NCBI GenBank assembly: GCA_964469265.1
Contig: CAYXYF010000032.1
Span: 1 to 18,880 of the forward strand
DNA length: 18,880 nucleotides
Direction of reading: 5' to 3'
Origin: JAEYZS01 sp964469265
GTDB lineage: Bacteria > Bdellovibrionota > Bdellovibrionia > Bdellovibrionales > JAEYZS01
The position numbers and the translations under genes are program-made. The notes beneath the pieces were generated by a model that worked only from the letters and a program-made list of their open reading frames with translations, did not search any database and was not told where the DNA came from. Positions 13,601 through 18,880 of the stretch are shown here, piece by piece (positions within the stretch are counted from its first letter, which is position 1; each line of letters opens with the position of its first letter).

Positions 13601-15211
13601 TCACTGGGCTTTGAAATTCACGGTCTGAGTTACCGCTCCCTGACCACCCATGACTTCTGGATGTTCGAAGGATGCATAGATTTGGTAATCTCCTGCGCCG
13701 TTGAGCTTAAAGCTATCAGTTCCTGTGGAGCTTCCAACCAAAATCTTCTCTTCACCTTGAAGTTTGTAAACTTCTACAACTAAGTGGTCCACATTAGGAG
13801 TTATGATTTTTAAACTATCACCATCCACTGAATGAGCTTCAATCAAACTGACAAATCTAAAAAATTTTCTCCACATGTTTTCTTTATCAACTGCACAAAA
13901 ATCGACAGATCTCATATTTCTCATTAGGCAGGAATCATACGTCGGTCTGTAGCCTGAAGGTCTTCCGGGGCCAAAGAAAGTATTAAACGCTCCGACAAAG
14001 TGTTTTTCGTCGTTTAGGCTCACAGGATGAGCGTAAATATTTGCAAAGGCTAAAACATTATCGCCGTCTTGAATTTTTTCCCTAATTTCTATTGTATGTG
14101 TTCCTTTTTCTAAAGTTTCTGGTACTGCGAACTTAAAGAAGCTACGATCCTCAGACCAAACACCCGCAAGTTCTTTTCTCTCGCCATTTAAGAAAACTTC
14201 AACGTCATTAGGCGTTGCCCAGCCGACGGAGCTAATATCAATATCGTAGTTATATCCTTCTCCAGGGAAATTAAAGGTTGCTTTAAAAGGACCATCTTTT
14301 AAGTTTTTCCAAACATAGTTTCCTGAAAGAAACTGGCTTTCAAACACTTCAATCTGTGAAGTTTTAATCCAATTTTTCCAATGCACATTTTGGGTTCGAG
14401 AATGGTTTGCACCGCTATAAACTTGTCCGCCGTCATACTCTTCTCCGACTTCACCGAAATTATGTCCAAGTTCATGTCTTAAAACAATTGTGCCTGTCTC
14501 GACAGAGCGAGTGGAAATGGCGTATCGGCCGCCCAAGCCACCGTAGTAATCATCGTTAGCAATGAGGATGGGGTAGTCTGTGTCAGGTGCTAATGCGATG
14601 GCCTTTTCAATGGCTCTTGTGTTCCCTGGCATGATTCCACGCTTTGAACCCTTGGGGCTTCTGTAAAGTCCAAGAGCTGTGTCTTTTCTAACTATGTCGG
14701 TAATTCCAGATTGTCTCGATGGAACAAACACTGCGTGTACATTAAATAAAGAGAGATAGGATGCAAAGGTTTGCCCCTCAAACATATCTTTGACCATGCG
14801 ATTGACATCATCAAAGAACTGTTCTTTTTGATCAGCGGTGTAACCATCGCCCACAAATGTGAGATCGACGCGGTTACGAACGTCGCCTTGGTTGACCAAC
14901 GTTCTAACTTCCGCTCCATCCCAACGAGGAGTTGAAAGCCTGTACTGATAAAGTTCAAGCTCGCTGTAGTGGCGATTGAAGTACTCGTCGGACACTAATA
15001 ATTCTTGATAATAACGTTCAGGTGTTTTTTCAGTTTCAGAAATAAACTCACGAATATGCCTTTTAATCCGTACATCTTCTTCCGAAGATTCAATAACAGG
15101 CTCAACACTTTCGATTTTTACAACAGTGTTATTGGCATCAACGATTTGTTTCACCAACCAATCCGCGTGCGCTGGTAAATAAAGAAATAATATAAAAAGA
15201 AAATATCTCAT
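13601..15211 (-). CDS. Exported M64 (IgA-protease-type) zinc peptidase
   Basis: This 536-residue precursor has a signal peptide (about 1-16, ending PAHA). The zinc site is HELGHNFGEVGEEYDGG (246-262): H246, E247 as catalytic base and H250, with a further ligand in the GEEYD segment. This is the signature of peptidase family M64, named for an IgA-cleaving enzyme of Clostridium; many members in other bacteria have unknown substrates. Residues about 20-105 are the N-terminal beta domain, and the catalytic part covers about 110-460, including VDLTFVGDGYT (115-125), SRQSGITDI and SCLMRN. The region about 320-390 reads as an inserted beta-sandwich. The final 75 residues are beta-rich and may be a binding domain. 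GGGGAGAGG stands just before the ATG. It is the first gene of the operon that continues with the TM2, DOMON-like and namZ-like genes. The product is probably periplasmic or secreted, for protein digestion. Confidence 0.9.
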   Translation of the reverse strand: MRYFLFILFLYLPAHADWLVKQIVDANNTVVKIESVEPVIESSEEDVRIKRHIREFISETEKTPERYYQELLVSDEYFNRHYSELELYQYRLSTPRWDGAEVRTLVNQGDVRNRVDLTFVGDGYTADQKEQFFDDVNRMVKDMFEGQTFASYLSLFNVHAVFVPSRQSGITDIVRKDTALGLYRSPKGSKRGIMPGNTRAIEKAIALAPDTDYPILIANDDYYGGLGGRYAISTRSVETGTIVLRHELGHNFGEVGEEYDGGQVYSGANHSRTQNVHWKNWIKTSQIEVFESQFLSGNYVWKNLKDGPFKATFNFPGEGYNYDIDISSVGWATPNDVEVFLNGERKELAGVWSEDRSFFKFAVPETLEKGTHTIEIREKIQDGDNVLAFANIYAHPVSLNDEKHFVGAFNTFFGPGRPSGYRPTYDSCLMRNMRSVDFCAVDKENMWRKFFRFVSLIEAHSVDGDSLKIITPNVDHLVVEVYKLQGEEKILVGSSTGTDSFKLNGAGDYQIYASFEHPEVMGGQGAVTQTVNFKAQ

Positions 15212-15232
15212 AGCCTCTCCCCCATGGTGAGT

Positions 15233-15262
15233 ATTAAATCACCATAGGAAAAAGGTTATCAA
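15233..15262 (-). promoter_or_regulatory. Candidate promoter of the M64 operon
   Basis: On the minus strand TTGATA (plus-strand 15257-15262) and TTTAAT (15233-15238) are 18 bases apart and lie about 25 bases before the M64 start, the right place for the operon promoter. The -10 box is imperfect. Confidence 0.4.
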
Positions 15263-15280
15263 TGTTTGTTAAATTTTGCC

Positions 15281-15316
15281 TGATAAATATTTGGCACTGG
15301 CGGGAAAAATTTATCA
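15281..15316 (-). terminator. Inverted repeat after the DUF1295 gene
   Basis: TGATAAAT (15281-15288) and ATTTATCA (15309-15316) form an 8-bp inverted repeat with a 20-base loop, directly after the DUF1295 stop at 15321. It is AT-rich and has no clear T-tract, so it is a weak terminator at best. It also lies upstream of the M64 promoter candidate and could be an operator there. Confidence 0.35.
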
Positions 15317-15320
15317 AATA

Positions 15321-16037
15321 TTATTTATTTGGACGGGCAAAAAACTCGACCAGGCTTGAGCGCAGCGTAGACATAAGTCCTTTGCCAGCTGGGATCTCTT
15401 TAATGGCTAACATATAAAATCTTGCTAGCGGTGCAATTAACGCAAGCGCTCCGTACGGCGCGCTGACTGCAAGTAATGCAAAGCCCACCCAAACAAGTAA
15501 CTCAAATATATGGTTGGGGCGTTTGGAGAATGCCCATAAGCCTTCGGTGCAAGCCTTACCGTGATTTAAGGGAATACTATAGAAGAAGCGGTACTGATAA
15601 TCTGCAACGATGGAGCCAAATATCGAGAGGTATGCAATTGTAAATGCGAGCAAATCAAATGAACCCGCTCTGTTTGTTGTGCCCAATGAAATTAAAAAGA
15701 AAGGAACAACTAAGAGAAAATTCAGTAAGGACTTCTTTTGCAAATGAACTAAGGCTTTTGAATCAAACGGGGCTGTTGTGGTTAAAGTCTTGTTACTAAG
15801 ATAAGTTTGATAATAAATCTGGCTTGCCCAGATCATTAGAGTGGCTAAGGCTAAAAACTCTTTTCCCTGTAAGCCTGTCGTACCGAAGAAAAATATTATG
15901 CAATAAAGGAGTATGCTTGTGGGGAATATATAGTGCGTGATCGCAAAGTTATTTCTTTTGTTAGCAAAAAACCAGAACATCGTTGTTACGGCAGCAGTTG
16001 CAATTACGCCAACCATAATTAATAAAAAATAAGTCAT
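15321..16037 (-). CDS. DUF1295 membrane protein (steroid reductase/ICMT-like fold)
   Basis: This 238-residue inner-membrane protein has about six or seven hydrophobic segments. Two family motifs are visible near the C-terminal half: ADYQYRFF (145-152) and GLWAFSKRPNHIFELLVW (166-183). The second matches the GLW-R-SRHPNYFGE block of DUF1295 and the related isoprenylcysteine methyltransferase/steroid 5-alpha-reductase superfamily. Here the usual RHPNY reads KRPNH, so the conserved histidine before PN is replaced by arginine. The function of DUF1295 proteins is not settled; redox or methyl transfer on lipids is often suggested. The longest frame starts at GTG 16043. I chose the ATG at 16037 because GGGA is then about 8 bases upstream, against 2 bases from the GTG. 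It is separated from the upstream gene by a strong terminator, so it must have its own promoter in 16038-16120, where I see no clear one. Confidence 0.83.
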   Translation of the reverse strand: MTYFLLIMVGVIATAAVTTMFWFFANKRNNFAITHYIFPTSILLYCIIFFFGTTGLQGKEFLALATLMIWASQIYYQTYLSNKTLTTTAPFDSKALVHLQKKSLLNFLLVVPFFLISLGTTNRAGSFDLLAFTIAYLSIFGSIVADYQYRFFYSIPLNHGKACTEGLWAFSKRPNHIFELLVWVGFALLAVSAPYGALALIAPLARFYMLAIKEIPAGKGLMSTLRSSLVEFFARPNK

Positions 16038-16123
16038 CCACACATCCCATCGACATCGTTAATCGCTATCGCTTAAATAAGGAATATTTTGAACCAGAAT
16101 GGATATGCTTGTCATTAAGGCAA

Positions 16124-16157
16124 AAAAAATGGCTAGGTCAAAGCCCAGCCATTTTTT
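16124..16157. terminator. Strong intrinsic terminator, probably bidirectional
   Basis: AAAAAATGGCT (16124-16134) pairs with AGCCATTTTTT (16147-16157) over 11 bp with a 12-base loop. On the minus strand it is followed by a run of eight T, making a textbook rho-independent terminator 27 bases after the stop of the unknown exported protein gene. The symmetric A/T flanks would also work on the plus strand. Confidence 0.85.
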
Positions 16158-16183
16158 AATATTTTTTGAGAAAACAAATTCTG

Positions 16184-16909
16184 TTAGAGTTGAAGCTCTC
16201 TCACTTTAAGTGGCCCATCGCCTCTTACAAAGTAATTGATTGCTCTTTGAGACTTGTACAATACGTTATTAACTCTCCAAACCATATTGACTTCCATCCC
16301 TGCAATTGGCGCATCATCGCGGCCCACGTTTAATACGCGAACAACTTCTGATTCACCTTCCAGTGTGTAAAGAGGTGCAACCCAGTAATCGTTTACTAAG
16401 AAGCCAACATCTGAAAGATACTGGCCACGCCCTTGGAAAGAACCATTATAAGAGTAAGTCATTAAAATGCTAAAGCGTACAACTGTTGCGTTAAAGCCAT
16501 TTTTATAAGTTACAGAATATTGACGAGCTTCAACGTCGCTCCAGTTTGCCATGTCTCTCCAATTTGTAACGTCTCTTGGAAGAGCATTTGCTCTTTTTGC
16601 AGAAAGGTTTACGACTGGAGTTGATTTTTCAAACACGGCCCAAACTTTTGCGCCAAGGTTGATGATTGCATCAACGATTTTATCTACTTCTTTGATTGGA
16701 TTTAAAATGTCACCCAATCCATCATCTTGGACACGAAGCGCTCTTTGTTGAAGAACTTCAGCACGAAGAGCTTGGTAGTCTTGCTTGCTGACAGCTTCTT
16801 CATGGACGGTTACAGATTTAATTTGATAGTACGGACTGTCTAGATCTTTGGCCTGAACTGAGTTGCTTAAAAGAATAGCAAGTGCAGTAGCCGATATAAT
16901 TTTTAACAT
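16184..16909 (-). CDS. Unknown exported protein
   Basis: This 241-residue precursor has a clear signal peptide (MLKIISATALAILLSNSVQA, cleavage after residue 20) and no membrane helices afterwards. I do not recognise a domain. The mature N-terminal half is helical and charged (VSKQDYQALRAEVLQQRALR, then a DILNPIKEVDKIVDAIINL helix). The C-terminal half (about 110-240) is a run of alternating strands, consistent with a beta-sandwich. It has no cysteine in the mature part and no obvious catalytic motif. The frame is open 22 codons further up (to 16975), but that extension would hide the signal peptide in the interior, and a seven-G ribosome-binding site lies right before the ATG at 16909. The gene is 94 bases downstream of typA and ends in a strong terminator. 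It may be transcribed from its own promoter or with typA; no functional link is evident. Confidence 0.8.
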   Translation of the reverse strand: MLKIISATALAILLSNSVQAKDLDSPYYQIKSVTVHEEAVSKQDYQALRAEVLQQRALRVQDDGLGDILNPIKEVDKIVDAIINLGAKVWAVFEKSTPVVNLSAKRANALPRDVTNWRDMANWSDVEARQYSVTYKNGFNATVVRFSILMTYSYNGSFQGRGQYLSDVGFLVNDYWVAPLYTLEGESEVVRVLNVGRDDAPIAGMEVNMVWRVNNVLYKSQRAINYFVRGDGPLKVRELQL

Positions 16910-16911
16910 TA

Positions 16912-16920
16912 CCCCCCCTT
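16912..16920 (-). promoter_or_regulatory. G-rich ribosome-binding site that sets the start of the unknown exported protein
   Basis: On the minus strand AAGGGGGGG is followed by TA and the ATG at 16909. With the signal peptide beginning at that ATG, it fixes the start against the longer frame to 16975. Confidence 0.65.
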
Positions 16921-17003
16921 GGTTTTGTGCAAAATCTACACTGACAAGCGGAGGTATTTCATCATTAAAATGCACTTTGGAGGGTGCGGGGCGTTAAGCC
17001 TGC

Positions 17004-18878
17004 TTAACCTCTACGGATACTTCTCATATTTTGAGCTAAAGTCTTCTTACGAAGCCGGATCTCTTTGGGGGTGACTTCAATCCACTCGTCCTCGTCAATC
17101 CATTCGAGACATTTTTCAAGGCTCATTTCACGGACACCCTTTAATGATACTAAAATTTCAGCACCAGACGCACGAACGTTAGTGAGCTTTTTTTCACGAA
17201 CAGCATTCACGTTGAGATCATTGTCTTTATTGAACTCTCCAATAATCATGCCTTCATAGACTTCTTGTCCTGGCTTTACAAAAAGTATTCCACGTTCTTC
17301 TAATCCTAAAAGAGCATACTCTGTCACGGTGCCAGTGCGGTCCGCGATCATAGCGCCGTTTGTTCTATGGAGCATTTCGCCTTTCCAAGGAGTCATGCCC
17401 GTTAAACGTGAACTCATAATCCCTTCACCACGGGTTGCTGTTAGATATTTAGAACGCATTCCAAGTAGACCTCGGGTAGGGATTTCAAATTCAAGTCTCA
17501 CCCGGTTTTTAGTTCCTGTGGAAGTGGTATAAGTTCCACTATTTTCATAAGATACCAAAACACCTTTGCGTTCTTGGAACATACTGGTGACATCACCAGT
17601 ATAGTCTTCAGGTAAATCTAAGTTTAGTCTTTCAAGGGGCTCAAGCTTTGTACCGTCTTCACCAGCTTCTGTTAAGACTATCGGTTTTCCAACCATAATC
17701 TCAAGGCCTTCTCGTCTCATTTGCTCAATTAAGATTGCAAACTGTAGCTCTCCTCTGCCCAATACGCGGAATTGGTCTGGAACACCAGTTTCTCCTAATT
17801 TCAAAGCAACGTTATGACGAACTTCTTTTAAAAGTCTCTCGCGTAGCTTTCGTGACTGAACGGCTTCTCCGTCCCGGCCAGAAAATGGCGAAGTATTTAC
17901 TGAGAACACCATAGCTAAGGTCGGAGGAGTTATTCGGATTCTCTCAAACGCAGGCGTGGACTCATCTTGTACGATAGTGTCGCCAATTTCAAAGTCATCG
18001 CTTCCTGCAACGGCGACGATATCTCCCGCAGTCATTACATCACTTTCAACTTGCTTAAGGCCGTTGTAAGTAAAGACTTTTAAAGCCTTAAATGCCTCAT
18101 TAAAAGGTTCGCCTTTTTCGTTAATACCTTTTCTTACAATTTTATCGTTGGCTTTGATTTTTCCTGCAGTGATTCGGCCAATGGCTAAGCGACCAACAAA
18201 ATCATTCCAGCCGATATTTGAAACAAGCATCTGTAATGGCTTGTCCTCTTCCACTTTAGCAGGTTCAATTTCTGATAAGATGGCATTATAAAGAGGTGCA
18301 AAAGATCCCTTTTTTCTTTCTTCGATTAAATCTTCAACTTCATCAAAATTTTCTGTGACCCAACCGTCTCTTGCACAGCCATACAGGATTTTAAAGTCGG
18401 CTTGCGCATCACTTGCGCCAAGATCGATAAACAAATCAAATGTCTGATCGACAATCTCTTGAACACGCGGTGTACCTCGGCACTCTGGGCGATCCATCTT
18501 GTTGACAACTAGGATGACCTTTTGACCTTTTTCTAGTGCCTTTTGCAAAACGAATCGTGTTTGCGGAAGCGGACCCTCTGCACCGTCCACTAGCAACACG
18601 GCGCCGTCAACCATTCCTAAAATTCTCTCAACCTCTCCACCGAAGTCGGCGTGGCCAGGAGTATCGACGATGTTAATTTTCGTATCACCTTTTCGTACAG
18701 CGGCGTTTTTTGCTGCGATGGTAATCCCGCGCTCTCTTTCAAGATCCATAGAATCCATGACTCGATCGTCGAAAGCATCTCTTTCTCCGAAAGTGTCGGA
18801 TTGTCGAAGTAAACCATCTACTAAAGTTGTTTTTCCGTGATCGACGTGAGCGATGATACAAATATTCCTTAGATCCAT
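17004..18878 (-). CDS. typA: TypA/BipA ribosome-associated GTPase
   Basis: This translational GTPase of the EF-G-like family, 624 residues, binds the ribosome and is needed for ribosome assembly and growth under stress or cold; E. coli BipA has 607 residues. G motifs are all present: G1 AHVDHGKTT (10-18), G2 with RGITI (50-54) and the switch I DSMDLERERGIT, G3 DTPGH (72-76) and G4 NKMD (126-129). After the G domain come a beta-barrel domain II, the EF-G III/V-like domains and the BipA-specific C-terminal domain (EYALLGLEERGILFVKPGQE onwards). The tail ends EIRLRKKTLAQNMRSIRRG, the usual basic BipA terminus. The start MDLRNICIIAHVDHGK matches the family N-terminus closely, so the ATG at 18878 is probably the true start. 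Only two bases upstream are in the window, so the ribosome-binding site is not visible and a longer frame cannot be excluded. Confidence 0.95.
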   Translation of the reverse strand: MDLRNICIIAHVDHGKTTLVDGLLRQSDTFGERDAFDDRVMDSMDLERERGITIAAKNAAVRKGDTKINIVDTPGHADFGGEVERILGMVDGAVLLVDGAEGPLPQTRFVLQKALEKGQKVILVVNKMDRPECRGTPRVQEIVDQTFDLFIDLGASDAQADFKILYGCARDGWVTENFDEVEDLIEERKKGSFAPLYNAILSEIEPAKVEEDKPLQMLVSNIGWNDFVGRLAIGRITAGKIKANDKIVRKGINEKGEPFNEAFKALKVFTYNGLKQVESDVMTAGDIVAVAGSDDFEIGDTIVQDESTPAFERIRITPPTLAMVFSVNTSPFSGRDGEAVQSRKLRERLLKEVRHNVALKLGETGVPDQFRVLGRGELQFAILIEQMRREGLEIMVGKPIVLTEAGEDGTKLEPLERLNLDLPEDYTGDVTSMFQERKGVLVSYENSGTYTTSTGTKNRVRLEFEIPTRGLLGMRSKYLTATRGEGIMSSRLTGMTPWKGEMLHRTNGAMIADRTGTVTEYALLGLEERGILFVKPGQEVYEGMIIGEFNKDNDLNVNAVREKKLTNVRASGAEILVSLKGVREMSLEKCLEWIDEDEWIEVTPKEIRLRKKTLAQNMRSIRRG

Positions 18879-18880
18879 AT

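Noticed and set aside
15291..15306. TTGGCACTGG as a sigma-54 promoter
   Set aside because: The -24-like TGGCAC is present, but the TTGC -12 element is missing at the right distance, and it would point away from the M64 gene.
16993..17008. Small hairpin (GTTAAG/CTTAAC) over the typA stop codon as a terminator
   Set aside because: The stem is only 6 bp, AT-rich, overlaps the stop codon and has no T-tract.

Overview
The window looks like chromosomal DNA from a Gram-negative predatory bacterium of the Bdellovibrio type (Bdellovibrionota), from one of the lower-GC relatives. The GC content looks close to 40% by eye. This is an inference from gene content: many secreted or lipid-anchored proteins, an M64 and an M14 peptidase close together, a NamZ-type muramidase, a DUF2914 membrane protein and a MotA/MotB-like pair outside any flagellar cluster. 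No 16S rRNA or other decisive marker is present. I see no tRNA, rRNA, CRISPR, insertion sequence, integrase or attachment site, and no gene-free stretch longer than about 200 bases.

Left part (1-8691), mostly on the plus strand. The first 50 bases are the start of a minus-strand gene that encodes a signal peptide and leaves the window. A divergent DUF2914 membrane protein follows (233-1342). Next comes a tight three-gene plus-strand operon (1500-6302): a MotB-like inner-membrane protein with a very long periplasmic coiled coil and a terminal OmpA-like domain, a three-helix MotA/TolQ/ExbB-like proton-channel subunit, and an FHA-domain protein with a long coiled coil. This operon is the most interesting part of the window. 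It resembles the ion-driven membrane motor of Zorya defence systems and of flagellar or gliding stators. However, it has an FHA phosphothreonine reader where the Zorya effectors would be, and I cannot assign it to a named system. After it come ettA (an ABC-F translation factor) and sodC (a lipoprotein Cu/Zn superoxide dismutase).

Middle part (8699-15316), on the minus strand. A GC-rich hairpin separates sodC from a convergent run of genes. In transcription order these are an M64 metallopeptidase, a double TM2-domain protein, a DOMON-like protein, a NamZ/DUF1343 exo-muramidase, an M14 carboxypeptidase and a PA14-like/FN3-like lipoprotein. The first four are spaced by 8 bases or less, or overlap, and look like one operon. 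The carboxypeptidase follows after 84 bases and ends at a hairpin, and the lipoprotein has its own extended -10 promoter. Together they suggest export of proteases plus handling of peptidoglycan sugars, which would suit a bacterium that digests other cells.

Right part (15321-18878), also on the minus strand: typA/bipA (a ribosome-associated GTPase whose start is at the window edge), an unknown exported protein, a strong terminator, and a DUF1295 membrane protein. The proposed starts for the MotB-like, MotA-like, DOMON-like, DUF1295 and unknown exported proteins are downstream of the longest possible start, chosen from ribosome-binding-site spacing, signal-peptide position or start-codon type.
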